NCBI RefSeq assembly: GCF_000970205.1 | Contig: NZ_CP009512.1 | Span: forward strand, 124,001-188,000 | Reading direction: 5' to 3' | Source: Methanosarcina mazei S-6 | GTDB lineage: Archaea; Halobacteriota; Methanosarcinia; Methanosarcinales; Methanosarcinaceae | Length of the DNA: 64,000 bases | Part shown: positions 18,290 to 27,816 of the stretch, piece by piece | How the letters are laid out: each line of letters starts with the position of its first letter | Numbering within the stretch: position 1 is the first letter of the stretch | Notes under the pieces: model-generated | Seen by the model: only the letters and a program-made list of their open reading frames with translations | Told to the model about the DNA's origin: nothing | Databases searched by the model: none | Translations under genes and position numbers: made by a program

Positions 18290-20191
18290 TCACGTTTTCT
18301 TTTCAGAATTTTCGTCTTCACTCTTCTCAGCTGTTCTTTTCTTTATAATTGCTCCTATTGCAATAATCACAAGGGCCCCCAACAAGAAGCTGGCAATTTT
18401 CAATCCTGAATTCCCGTCTTCCACAGGAGACGTATCAGATCCCATGGCTATTTCTGAATTGCCCTGCTGTTTTTCGTCAGAAATTGAATGGTCTTCATCT
18501 CCTCCTGTTTTTTCTTCAATCAGGAGGATGTTCTTGCTCGCTACAATTGCAAAGGGAGAGAAACTCGTTGTTTCGGCTTCGAAATAAATATATTCGTCAT
18601 CTTCGCCTGTTTTTTCCGTTTTAAGAGGGTTCCACTGGTCTTCGGTGTAATGCTGAAGGACTATTGTATCCGTATCAATGTGGTTTTCATCTATCCATTC
18701 TTTGCTCACCTTGAAACCCACTATAGCATCCTTTATATTTTTCGAGCTCGATAACTTCCCGTCTCCTACCTGGATATTGATATATTTGTAAACTTCCCCT
18801 TCAGGTTCCTCAGTAACTTTTGAGGACTTTCCTTTCAATTCCTCAACAAAAGCCGTTATTCTGCCTGCTGTCTTCCGGGAGTAAAACTCAATATAACCTA
18901 CAGGAGTGGCTGCATTTTTGAAATAGAACTTTACCTTTTTGCCATTTGACACAAACTGCTGGCAGGAATCTTTCTTTTTGATATTTTTCTCAGGCTCGGT
19001 AAAGTCTTCTTTATCTTTCTTATCATCACTCTTTGAGCTTCCTTTTGGTTTAATTTCTACTTCCGTTTGATTAAGGCCTACAAGTCCTTTTTCAGGGCTG
19101 TATGCGCCCACAAGGAGGTAATAACATCCTACAGGCAGATCAAATGCGGTAAGCGACAGTTTATCCTGGCCGACTTCTCCTATTGCTATCGCACCTTTTC
19201 CTTCTCCTATAAGGGTCTGAATTTCTGTCTGGAGCTCATTCTTTGTCAATTTTGACCTGTAATTTGAGGAGTTGATATCAAATTCTTCAATAAGGTCCAC
19301 TTCATTAACTATGACTGAAGTTCCGGCTTTCGTGCCATTTGAGTTTATTTCTATGTTTGCTTTATATGCCTGCTCTTTTATGAGCACAGCCGCGTATGTG
19401 CAATCATTCCCGGCAGCTCCTTCCAGTGACATGCTTATGTCAAGGTCTTTTCCTTTTACTATACTGGAAGGGGACGAAATACACAGTTTATGTTCTGTAA
19501 CTACAAAGGCTGTTGAAGAAAGGACTGTCAGACTTCTATCCTGATTCTGCTGGACCATAACTATGCAGTACTGTCCTGCATCAAGAAGTCCCAGGTTATA
19601 GTCTGATATATCCCCGCATTCGTCAAGTTTAATAGAGTATTTTTTGTATTCTTCACCCGCGCTTTCTTCGAAAAGAGTATTTAAGTTCCTGATATCTCCT
19701 GCCAGGAAAGAATCAAGAAGCTCGTGTGCACAACCTGAAGTTAATTTGATCAGGTAAATATCCACTGTTTCGTTTTCAAGAGCTGGCTCTCCGTAGAAAG
19801 ACATCTCCACTTTTTCAGTCGGGAGAAAAATCGGATGAGTGGTATAGGACCTGGTTGAAGGGTATGTTATGGTATAACTTTCTTCTTCACATTTGTTCAG
19901 AGCCCCTTTTGCTCCTCCATATTCCATGTGTTTAGGACCGTTATATGTGAGTTTCATCGGTGTAGGAAGTTGAATCCTTGTGCCTTCATTCGGGCACCCC
20001 ATTACAATCCAGTTCCCTTCTGCCGGGTCACTGGTGTGGTCCAGAAAATAGACCACTTTATCAGTAAAATTCAAATTAGCAATTGTCTCTGTCTCTTCAC
20101 AGCATGCCACTGTCGGCGCTGAGGATGCCATTACCGGCGTTGAGGTTAAGACGAGTATTGCCAGTATAAGTATTAATTGACTTTTTCTCAA
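18290..20191 (-). CDS. TIGR04279-like surface protein with PGF-pre-PGF domain
   Basis: 633 residues. Signal peptide 1-22 (ILILAILVLTSTPVMA). The N-terminal ~370 residues match the 50338-51777 protein (VVYFLDHTSDPAEGNWI, LGLLDAGQYCIVMVQQNQD, NELQTEIQTLIGEGKGAI, DLPVGCYYLLVGAYSPEKG); I recall this as TIGR04279. Residues ~405-555 (VKFYFKNAATPVGYIEF ... SFSPFAIVA) fit the archaeal PGF-pre-PGF domain. A C-terminal membrane helix (IASFLLGALVIIAIGAII) and charged tail end it; the Pro-Gly-Phe tripeptide of archaeosortase substrates is not seen. Exported and anchored; function unknown. Confidence 0.85.
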   Translation of the reverse strand: MRKSQLILILAILVLTSTPVMASSAPTVACCEETETIANLNFTDKVVYFLDHTSDPAEGNWIVMGCPNEGTRIQLPTPMKLTYNGPKHMEYGGAKGALNKCEEESYTITYPSTRSYTTHPIFLPTEKVEMSFYGEPALENETVDIYLIKLTSGCAHELLDSFLAGDIRNLNTLFEESAGEEYKKYSIKLDECGDISDYNLGLLDAGQYCIVMVQQNQDRSLTVLSSTAFVVTEHKLCISSPSSIVKGKDLDISMSLEGAAGNDCTYAAVLIKEQAYKANIEINSNGTKAGTSVIVNEVDLIEEFDINSSNYRSKLTKNELQTEIQTLIGEGKGAIAIGEVGQDKLSLTAFDLPVGCYYLLVGAYSPEKGLVGLNQTEVEIKPKGSSKSDDKKDKEDFTEPEKNIKKKDSCQQFVSNGKKVKFYFKNAATPVGYIEFYSRKTAGRITAFVEELKGKSSKVTEEPEGEVYKYINIQVGDGKLSSSKNIKDAIVGFKVSKEWIDENHIDTDTIVLQHYTEDQWNPLKTEKTGEDDEYIYFEAETTSFSPFAIVASKNILLIEEKTGGDEDHSISDEKQQGNSEIAMGSDTSPVEDGNSGLKIASFLLGALVIIAIGAIIKKRTAEKSEDENSEKKT

Positions 20192-20283
20192 TTACATGCC
20201 TCCATTTTCCCCATTGAATTTCTGGTTAATCAGCTCAGGATAGCAAATCTTTTCATTCAATCCGGCTGAAGTATTCATCCCTT

Positions 20284-21177
20284 TTATTTTCTCTTTGAAT
20301 ACAGAATAAGAATTAATAATGCTGCTACCATACCTCCCAGCATGTAAACCGTATCCACGGGAAGTCCTGATTTTTCAACAGGCTGAGGTTTCACAGGCTG
20401 AGACTCATGAACTTCTTCATGTTCTACGTTTCCACTGCCCTGATCCGAGTTCAAGACTGCTTCAGTATTATTTTCCATTTTTTCCCGGATTTCCGATGAA
20501 TTCTCTTCCGTGACAGTTTCTATTTCCTCTAATGGATAGGCAGGTGTTATAGCTGAGGTTTTTCCCTTGAGGGTTACTTTTCGAGTAGTGCCTCCAACAC
20601 TTATCTTAAAGTCTCCCGGGGGGACTGCTTTTGTATTATAAGAATAACTGAAGTCCCCGTCTGAATCTGCTTTTATCCTCTGAACAGCAGTAATTTTCAG
20701 GTTCACTGTTGAATCTCCATTTTTAGCGTCTCCATCCATTTTTATCTGATAGGTTCCTGGAGGGACACTTGACTGCGTTACAGTTGCGACGCTACCGGAA
20801 GCGTCTGAGCTTTTGGTTATCCAGATTAGCATTTTTACTCTGACATTGAGGTTTCTGGCATCACTTGCCTGTACTGTAAAGCGGTTATTGAACCCATCCG
20901 GAATTTTGACGTCTTCGAGTATGTACTCGTACTCCCCTCCGGATGCCTGAACATCCTTTTCAAAGCTTACCTGTATTTCAACCTCCTCTTCCGGAGAAGC
21001 GCTTCCCTTGATTCTAAGGGTGTCTCCAAGAGTGGGGTTCTCGGGGGATATTTCCCAGCTGTTAACTGCGGCAGCTGCAGGTAAAATTGTCAGTAGAGCC
21101 AGAATCAAAACTGAAAAAGAGACAGTTATAAAGAGATGTTCTTTTAGCCTTTTATGGGGATGAGCTGATTTTATCAC
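20284..21177 (-). CDS. Secreted, C-terminally anchored surface protein
   Basis: 297 residues, GTG start with AAAGGAG 8-9 nt upstream. Signal peptide ~15-38 (FSVLILALLTILPAAAA). The mature part begins NSWEISPENPTLGDTLRIKG, closely matching the 52144 paralogue and more distantly the 14049 one, followed by VSFEKDV, NRFTVQASDARNLNVRVKM and PPGTYQIKMDG. A Glu/Gln-rich spacer and a membrane anchor VYMLGGMVAALLILILYSKRK-type end follow. It faces the small Ser-rich gene at 21788 across a 610-bp divergent spacer. Function unknown. Confidence 0.82.
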   Translation of the reverse strand: MIKSAHPHKRLKEHLFITVSFSVLILALLTILPAAAAVNSWEISPENPTLGDTLRIKGSASPEEEVEIQVSFEKDVQASGGEYEYILEDVKIPDGFNNRFTVQASDARNLNVRVKMLIWITKSSDASGSVATVTQSSVPPGTYQIKMDGDAKNGDSTVNLKITAVQRIKADSDGDFSYSYNTKAVPPGDFKISVGGTTRKVTLKGKTSAITPAYPLEEIETVTEENSSEIREKMENNTEAVLNSDQGSGNVEHEEVHESQPVKPQPVEKSGLPVDTVYMLGGMVAALLILILYSKRK

Positions 21178-21787
21178 GGGAACTACTCCTTTAAAATTCG
21201 GATATGCTTTTTATTTTTATTATGTGCGTACTTAAATTTTTTGAAATATTTTACAAAAGTAAACATTTATAATAATGCTAAAGATCGATATTTTGCAAAC
21301 ATTTTCTGTAATAATCTATTAATTTTTTGTAAATAGTAATCCGGGCCCTCTGCAAATTAAATATAAAATTTTATATTTTGTCCTGTTTTTTAAGGTATAC
21401 CCTGATTTTTTTCAAACTCATCAATTTTTTAATCTGTATCACCTGTTATTTTCTGCTTTTACTTTCTATTATTTTTTAGTACATGAATTAGTAATGTTAT
21501 TTGATGTTTATATTCTTTTCTCGCATTTTCTTACATTGACTTATATAATATTTTTAACAAAAATTTTTGCGTTTGATACTGACATCCTTATTTAGTCCCG
21601 ATTTTTTTGATCTATTCTTGATTTCTATTATATTTTTGCTTTATGTTTCATGCCAGAAATGAACTTTGTATTATATGTTAATCGTTTAACTTCTTAAGAA
21701 ACTTTTTTATACTTTGCAATCATCGTATACGAATAATTTCACAAAATCTTGTGTGAAACTAATCAATTATTTATGGGAGGTATACTT
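21178..21787. other. Long AT-rich divergent regulatory region
   Basis: 610 bp with no ORF. A segment at about 21695-21735 (ttttttatactttgcaatc, then cgtatacgaata) resembles one at about 22672-22712 (tttttatagggcatctttc, then cgtacacgaata), suggesting a duplicated promoter of the small-protein gene. A stem-like tcacaaaatcttgtgtga lies at ~21740-21757. Confidence 0.5.
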
Positions 21788-22051
21788 ATGCTGTTAAGCA
21801 TAATTTCATCAAGTGCTATTTCCTCGAGTGCAATTTCCTCAAGTGCAATCTCTATGGTTACAAGTCCCGGGATCCCTCAATATGGTGCTGCGGTGGTTGT
21901 AGGGCTCATAAGCCTTCTTTCTTTGAAGGAGATCCTTTCAGCATCCGAGCACTGGAACAGATCACTGGACAGTTCTTTTAATATGACAATTCTGCCTTTG
22001 CTGTTCAGCTTTGCTGCAATTGTCGTTTACAAAGTAACCGGAGTAATTTAA
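21788..22051 (+). CDS. Small Ser-rich two-helix membrane protein
   Basis: 87 residues from ATG 21788, which follows GGGAGGT by 6 nt and gives exactly the length of the 23337 paralogue; an ORF start at 21749 is rejected. Residues 5-22 are a Ser-Ser-Ser-Ala-Ile pentapeptide repeat, then TSPGIPQYG, helix 1 (~32-48, GAAVVVGLISLLSLKEIL), a polar loop with HWN and helix 2 (~66-86, ILPLLFSFAAIVVYKVTGV). No family recognised. Three paralogues occur in this window, two of them convergent with a CPBP-DUF1616 pair. Confidence 0.8.
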   Translation: MLLSIISSSAISSSAISSSAISMVTSPGIPQYGAAVVVGLISLLSLKEILSASEHWNRSLDSSFNMTILPLLFSFAAIVVYKVTGVI

Positions 22052-23336
22052 ATTCCGCATTTCCGGAATCATTCTCTTTTTTGCCGCATCAGACAGGTTT
22101 CGTGCAACTTTGCACTATTATTTTTTTAATACTTTCTGATTTATTTCAGTCACTTTTTAGCTATTTTTAAATTTTCGCGTCTTTCTGTCATTATTTTTTC
22201 TGTGTATCAAAATAAGAAAAGACCGTTTAACATTAAAGCTGAACAGAATAAATAAACTGTAAAGAAAGTGACAACTCCAAGACAAACCAACATTTTAATT
22301 AATAATTAAAAGTAAAGGGCAAATAAGAGGAAAAATAACTGGAGAATATCCGGATAGAAAAAGTTGAAGTTAAAGTTGAATTTAACTTTCGAATAATGAA
22401 TTAGAGGATCGAATAAATTAAGTTGTTCAGGTAGATAATATCTCAAAAAATTTCAATTTTTTTTGTTTGGTAAACATAATATTATTTGATTGTGAAACTT
22501 GATTGTGAAACTTGATTGTGAAACTTGATTGTGAACTTACTTCTCTATTTCGATAAACCCTATCCATGACAAATTATTTTCCAGTTTACACTTTATTACT
22601 TTTTTCTTTTTCTATCTTTTTTATTTATTGTTTTATATTCTTAATCTCCACTATTTTTACAAAATCTTTTGCAAAACTTTTTATAGGGCATCTTTCCGTA
22701 CACGAATATTTTCTATAATGTTTCATGCCAGTTTACTCCTGAAGCCCTTTAAAATTTTTCTGTTACCTTAATTTCTTCTTTTTTGCATGATCTTTTTCTG
22801 CCTCAGAATTACGGGCTTTCCTTTTTCCCTGTCTATTATAAAATCTCCTGTCCTGGATATTAAGTAGATAATCATGAGGAGACTGAGAATATAGTCAGGC
22901 AAATACTGGCTATATATGTTTATTTTTTAGTGGCTGTTAGCAGGGATATTTATCTGTCTTTTATACAGTTTCACTGTTCATTTTTTTACATCTGCTCCTT
23001 GATTAATCATGTCAATTACAGCCTATTTTTTTCAGGTAAACAGGTTTTCTATTCCAATAACCTCTCCCTCTGCAATGTATTACGTGCTGGAGATAGGACC
23101 GCTCATAAGCCTGATTCTAATATTTTCCTGTTATTAATTTTAAAACCGTGTTCAATGAATCCGGGAGGACAATAAAGGCATCTACCCGCTATTAAAATTT
23201 AGGAACTTGGAAAAAGTGTTTTATAGTATGTTGTATTATTATACCAATGATCTAAGATTATGTCAGTAGTCTATTATTATATCAATGATTCTCCAGTATC
23301 CGGGGTATATGCTTTAATGTTTAAAGGGGTGTCTTT
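22052..23336. other. 1.3-kb AT-rich spacer between two small-protein genes
   Basis: No convincing gene. It contains the 13-bp tandem repeat at 22488-22535, a promoter-like copy at ~22672-22712, and an open frame 22930-23175 whose translation has no family signature or ribosome site and is treated as chance. Confidence 0.5.
22488..22535. repeat. 13-bp tandem repeat
   Basis: Three full copies and one partial copy of gattgtgaaactt, identical to one another. Located mid-spacer, far from both flanking genes. Confidence 0.9.
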
Positions 23337-23600
23337 ATGCTCTTAAGTATAGTTTCAACCAGTGCTATTTCCTCAAGCGCTATCTCTTCAAGTGTAATTT
23401 CCATGGTCACAACCCCCGGTCTTCCTCAATATGGGTCTGCTGTAGTTGTCGGGCTGATTTCCCTTCTTTCCTTGAAGGAAGTTCTTTCCGCATCCAAATA
23501 CTGGAATAGACGACTTAATAACTCTTTTAATTTGCCAATTATTCCTTTACTGTGCAGTTTTGCTGCGATTGTCGTTTTTAAGGTTGCTACAATCCTATGA
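23337..23600 (+). CDS. Small Ser-rich two-helix membrane protein
   Basis: 87 residues, about 70% like the 21788 protein by eye: Ser/Ala/Ile N-terminus, TTPGLPQYGSAVVVGLISLLSLKEVLSAS, YWNRRLNNSFN, and a C-terminal helix IPLLCSFAAIVVFKVATIL. AAGGGGTG lies 5 nt upstream. It converges on the CPBP fusion gene ending at 23932, leaving 331 bp; the 61905 copy has a 312-bp spacing to its CPBP gene. Substrate or partner of that protease is inference only. Confidence 0.8.
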   Translation: MLLSIVSTSAISSSAISSSVISMVTTPGLPQYGSAVVVGLISLLSLKEVLSASKYWNRRLNNSFNLPIIPLLCSFAAIVVFKVATIL

Positions 23601-23931
23601 GATTATTACTTCTCTTTATTACTTCTCTTGAAATTACCGGCTCTTTTTTGAAAAAAAGTTTTTTTTCATCTTATCTTTTTTATTACTTTCTCATTGCTTC
23701 CTGTCGTCAGTATGCTCTAATTTTTCTTTTATCTCTTAAAAAGGGGTTTTCCATTTTTGTTTAATTCATGATATCAGGTTTTCTTTCAGGAATATTATGG
23801 TTTTTTCGAAATAGTAGAGAAAGGAGATCTGAAAAATAAAGAATATAAGAAAAGAAAAATGGATCGGGAAGAAAACCCAGAGAAAATTTTAAAAAATTTA
23901 TTGAATTTTAATTTGGTTTTGTATGAATTGT
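23601..23931. other. Convergent spacer between small protein and CPBP gene
   Basis: 331 bp, T-rich near the small gene (aagttttttttcat) and A-rich near the protease gene, consistent with terminators for both strands. No ORF. Confidence 0.45.
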
Positions 23932-25329
23932 TTAGAGTCCTGGTAAGATATTTAGCTGGTGGGGCAGGATCCCGAAGAGGAAAACGTTAACAAAACCGTG
24001 AAGGACCGCAATAAAAGGCAAGCTCCTTGTTTTGTAGAAAGCGAGTCCCATGATAAGCCCTACAAAACCCGTATAGAGAATTTCCTGAAAAGTGCCGTAC
24101 CCTGAGTGCATCAGCCCGAACATAAGGCTTGTAATCAACAGGGCTTCCCGGACGGTGAGAGCTTTTTCGAGCCTGCTTTGCAGGATTGACCTGAAAATCA
24201 GTTCTTCAACAAGCCCCACGAAAAAAACCATTATAAAGGTAAGCTTAAGAAGATTTACAAAAGTCAGGTCCGGAATCAGGTATCCTGACCGGATTGTAAG
24301 GTATTCCCCAAATCCGAGTAAAAAACCCAGAGGAACTGCAATAAGCATGTAAGGCACGAAATTCTTCATAGTTATGCCTATCTGCTCAAGGGAATCACGC
24401 TGGTGAAGTATAATAATTATCACAGGAATTGCAAGGGGTCCGTAGACAAACATGAAGGTGTAAAGGGTAGTTTCAAAAAATATCGGCATTGAAAGGTTAA
24501 TAAGCCTGAGTACGGGCAGAAGCATCAATGCCTGATATATCCTGTGTACCTCCGGATCTTTTAAAAATATGTCTGAAAGAGAGAGGGAGATAACGATCCC
24601 TATATGTACCCAGACAGCTGCACCCATCCTGCCTGAAAAGATCAGAAGTTCCGCAATTGTTATGCCCAGGACAGGAAGTGCCGTAAGAAGCCTGAGCCGT
24701 TTGGCTTTGAATTCTTCCTGACTATTTTCCTTAATATTTTCCTTAATATTTTCCTGAATATTTTCCTGAATATTTTCCTGACTATTTTCCTGAATATTTT
24801 CCTGAACATTTTTCTGAACATTCTGGACACCCCGGACATTCTCCTGAATGTTCTGAATCTTCTGGGCGTCCTTAATATTTTCCTGAATTCTCTGAACGTC
24901 CTGACCCTTCTCCATGCCAGATTCTTCAGGCCCTGTTATTTTCCTGATTCTGATCCGGGGGAGTCCTTTTATATATTTTTTTGTAACCTCCGGATTTCCA
25001 GAAGTTATGTGCAAATACCCTATAAGAATCAGAACTGCTGCCCCGATTCCTCCTGCGGTATATATGATATCTACATACTGCTCGATTTTCTGAATTGGGT
25101 CGGGATCTTCATGCAGAACCGATGCAGATACGGAGTTTTCTGTTTCTCCCGAAACCTCTGAATATATCTGTTCTGAAAGATGCCCTGTATCTGTTGAAGG
25201 GGATAATTCCAGGCTGCTTCCTGGTGCGGCATGTGCAGAAATTGCCAGCAGGGTCAGAGTAAGGACTGAAACGATAACCTGAATATTCAGTTTTTTTTGC
25301 TTATTGTGATAATTAGTTGGTTTTCGCAC
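23932..25329 (-). CDS. CPBP intramembrane protease fused to a surface-protein remnant
   Basis: 465 residues in two parts. Residues 1-120: a signal peptide (~15-35, VIVSVLTLTLLAISAHA), an acidic segment, and a membrane helix VDIIYTAGGIGAAVLILIGY that resembles the C-terminal anchor of the 20284 surface protein (VDTVYMLGGMVAALLILILY); the beta domain between is missing. A Gln/Glu/Asn/Ile repeat (~135-200) links to the CPBP domain with E375-E376-x3-R380, H408 and H444-x3-N448 all intact. It follows a DUF1616 gene after 506 bp. The fusion ties the surface-protein and protease families together. Function unknown. Confidence 0.86.
   Translation of the reverse strand: MRKPTNYHNKQKKLNIQVIVSVLTLTLLAISAHAAPGSSLELSPSTDTGHLSEQIYSEVSGETENSVSASVLHEDPDPIQKIEQYVDIIYTAGGIGAAVLILIGYLHITSGNPEVTKKYIKGLPRIRIRKITGPEESGMEKGQDVQRIQENIKDAQKIQNIQENVRGVQNVQKNVQENIQENSQENIQENIQENIKENIKENSQEEFKAKRLRLLTALPVLGITIAELLIFSGRMGAAVWVHIGIVISLSLSDIFLKDPEVHRIYQALMLLPVLRLINLSMPIFFETTLYTFMFVYGPLAIPVIIIILHQRDSLEQIGITMKNFVPYMLIAVPLGFLLGFGEYLTIRSGYLIPDLTFVNLLKLTFIMVFFVGLVEELIFRSILQSRLEKALTVREALLITSLMFGLMHSGYGTFQEILYTGFVGLIMGLAFYKTRSLPFIAVLHGFVNVFLFGILPHQLNILPGL
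24718..24840. repeat. 12-bp coding repeat (Asn-Ile-Gln-Glu) inside the CPBP fusion gene
   Basis: About ten imperfect copies of ttttcctgaata (minus strand encodes Q-E-N-I). Copy-number change keeps frame, so linker length may vary between strains. Confidence 0.85.
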
Positions 25330-25835
25330 GGAAATTGCTCCTCTTTCAAACAGGGCAGTCCAGATTTATTTTGTGGACATCTTATTAAATGTTTTTTAGT
25401 TGTTTTCCTTATTAAATCTTGGGGATGTTATACGACTTTCATATTATACAGGTTTTTATTATAAAATCTTATATGAAGTTTTGTAGATAGTTAGATGTTT
25501 TAATTTCCAGGGTCCAAACTTAAAGAGTCTAAACTTAAAGGGTCTAAACTTAAAGGGTCTAAACTTAAAGGGTCTAAACTTAAAACTGGAGCAAAAAAGT
25601 TTTGAGTCCGTAAAAATATTACAGACCCGTTTTCCATAAGAACTTTTTCAGGATTCCGAATAATCGAATTTTCAGAAGAAACCCGATAAATAAAACCCGG
25701 AGCCTGAATCCGGTATTTCGGATTTGAACAAAATGGCACAGATCAAAAATAAGATTCCGGGCTCCAATCCTACTTTTTCGAGTTATGAAATTTTCTGTAT
25801 CAGTTGTATCAGTTGTATCAGGTGTATCAGTTGTA
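25330..25835. other. Repeat-bearing spacer between DUF1616 and CPBP genes
   Basis: 506 bp. It contains the 15-bp array at 25510-25584 and, at about 25797-25841, five copies of a 9-bp unit (gtatcagtt) running up to the DUF1616 stop. A minus-strand frame across it (LSLDP repeats) is a by-product of the minisatellite. Confidence 0.6.
25510..25584. repeat. Five tandem copies of a 15-bp repeat
   Basis: Unit gggtctaaacttaaa at 25510, 25525, 25540, 25555 and 25570; the last three are identical and the first two carry single changes. Intergenic. Confidence 0.92.
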
Positions 25836-26723
25836 TCAGGTCCCTGTTGAGTTTACATCTATCCAGAGGTGGAGGTCCCGGTAGGACGTGTTCTTATCTG
25901 TCTCGTTAAAGAGCAGGAACTCAAGTTTCATGTTTTTCCCTTCTTCCGGAGGAATGAACGTTAGAGATTTTTCCCAGGTCTCGTTATGTGCGAGTGATAC
26001 CTGCTGCATATTTCCAGGAATTGGAAGGGATTTATTTTCAAGCCTGACGTCCAGTGTGTAGTTTACAGGCCTGTACTCGTGGTTTACGACCCCTATAATT
26101 ACTTTTCCGCTATCTCCGAGTGTGTAGTTTGTCGGGTAATTATCAGCCATTCCTTCAGGCCCGAGGATATAGAACTCCGTGAAGTGTTCCCCTTCTTTTG
26201 GGGTAATAATCACATACACGAGGGTTGTAACGGAGAGGAGAATGGAAATAACCAGAATGATTGTAAGGGTCCTGTCAAGTCCTGGTTCGGGCTTTTCCAG
26301 AATTTCTGCTTTTATTTCGAGCAGGGTTTTCCTGAAGGGAACCTCAAAGGCATCAGCTTCGGGAAGTTTTGCCCTCCTTATGTAGGCAAGCCCGCACATT
26401 ATAATTGTGAACACTGACAGGCTTATAAGGATTGGCAGAAGCCTTATTCCCCACGGGGTATAGTTAAGCCCAAGACCTATCAGGGGCACGACCGCAATAC
26501 TCAGCCCGAAGGAAAGGGCTGTCCTTTCAATGCCGTCAAGGTCTGATTTCGCGGGAAAAAGTGCAGCTATCAGGGCATATCCTGGCAGGAAAAGTACAAG
26601 GGGCAGGCCGAGGATATTGCGGAACACAGTTTCACTTAATCCGGGCATGAGCACAAAGAGATCGGTAAGGAGCACAAGCCCTATAACGGTCAAGAGGTCT
26701 GAAGGAATTTTCTTTCCGGTCAT
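25836..26723 (-). CDS. DUF1616 membrane protein
   Basis: 295 residues, closely related to the 15878 protein: helices at ~8-28, ~32-52 (LGLPLVLFLPGYALIAALFP), ~67-87 (ALSFGLSIAVVPLIGLGLNY), ~93-112 and ~150-170, then an external beta domain FTEFYILGPEGMADNYPTNYT ... NHEYRPVNYTLDVRLENKSL with several potential N-glycosylation sequons (N-x-S/T). Upstream of the CPBP fusion gene. Function unknown. Confidence 0.87.
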   Translation of the reverse strand: MTGKKIPSDLLTVIGLVLLTDLFVLMPGLSETVFRNILGLPLVLFLPGYALIAALFPAKSDLDGIERTALSFGLSIAVVPLIGLGLNYTPWGIRLLPILISLSVFTIIMCGLAYIRRAKLPEADAFEVPFRKTLLEIKAEILEKPEPGLDRTLTIILVISILLSVTTLVYVIITPKEGEHFTEFYILGPEGMADNYPTNYTLGDSGKVIIGVVNHEYRPVNYTLDVRLENKSLPIPGNMQQVSLAHNETWEKSLTFIPPEEGKNMKLEFLLFNETDKNTSYRDLHLWIDVNSTGT

Positions 26724-27816
26724 TCAGGTCATCCGGCATATTATTTAAAAAAATTATTATATTTCTCCAATTTCTTCCGGAGAGTTACTATTTTTTCCTC
26801 ATACATTTTATTCTTTCGCTCTTTCCACTTTATTTGTTTGTTCCGAGGAATTTTTTTCGTTCCTGTATTTTTTCTTTTATGTATTCAGGGCTCCATCCTT
26901 ATACATTTTTTGCTTCAGTTTTTCCCCTTTTATTATTTAATTTCTATGTATATCTTTTGATTCGACTCGTCATTTTCCATTTAATTTGAATTTGATTTTA
27001 AATTTGATTTCATTGGTCATCGGTTAAGGTATTTTTTTGCCTGAAAGCTATCGATTTTGCACCAGAAGCCTATCTTAAATTTTGGTCGATTTACATGAAA
27101 TCGATATCCTGTTCATGCCTATAATGAAATTAAATATTTGATGAATGTCGTAGGAATGGAGGCAATTTATCACGATTCTTCACTTCACCGAATACTCATG
27201 AATTTGATTTTAAATTTGATTTTGATTTTGATTTTGATTTTAAATTTGATTTCGATTTTGATTTTAATATATACTTCCCAATAAAGCCCGGAAAAATCTT
27301 GAAATTATTTTTTCAGAGTTTTTCTATCCTGTCTTCTTCTCCCTTTATCTAAATGCGGCAAGTGGGGTATATTTCAGGCCAGACTCCAAATCTTCAGTTC
27401 ACAGGAGAAATTTATCAAGAATACTGGAAAGCCCGCGGTGTCTGAAGGCGGAATTTTTGTGCCCTTATGCTGTTGTTTTTTCGAAATTAATTTTTATCTT
27501 ACTTTATATATCTTTTTTATGTTCTCCTTTTCCCGTATTTTTTGCACTTACGTAACCCAATGGTATAATGTTATATCCGTATAATCAATGGCTCTCCAGA
27601 TACTATTATTACTTATTTATTATTATGCCACAGTACATCTGTCAATAAATTTATATATTCGCGGCCCAGATGTCAATCTAAAAAATTAAAGTATATTTGG
27701 GACTCAAACAGTTATAAAGTTGGTCTGGATTGCGGTGCAGCGACCGGTATTTAATGACGTTTGAGCCGCTTTAATTATTTCTACTTTATAATATAAATTA
27801 AAATGGGGTCATACAT
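26724..27816. other. 1.1-kb AT-rich divergent spacer
   Basis: No supported gene. It contains a gatttt microsatellite at ~27201-27267 and a 31-codon frame at 27353-27445 of no recognised family. A motif pair at ~27556-27600 (aacccaatgg ... tcaatggctctccag) resembles ~23240-23296 upstream of the 23337 gene. TATA-like ataatataaatta lies ~25 nt before the GT2 gene's ribosome site. Confidence 0.5.
27201..27267. repeat. gatttt hexanucleotide microsatellite
   Basis: About ten imperfect units of gatttt/gattttaaattt. A shorter stretch of the same character occurs near 26988-27015. Slippage-prone. Confidence 0.85.

Noticed and set aside
22930-23175. 81-codon plus-strand open frame between the tiny-protein genes
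   Set aside because: Cys- and Phe-rich low-complexity translation, no ribosome site, no family pattern; typical chance frame in T-rich DNA.
25500-25739. 79-codon minus-strand frame with Leu-Ser-Leu-Asp-Pro repeats
   Set aside because: The repeats are only the translation of the 15-bp minisatellite; no ribosome site or conservation seen.
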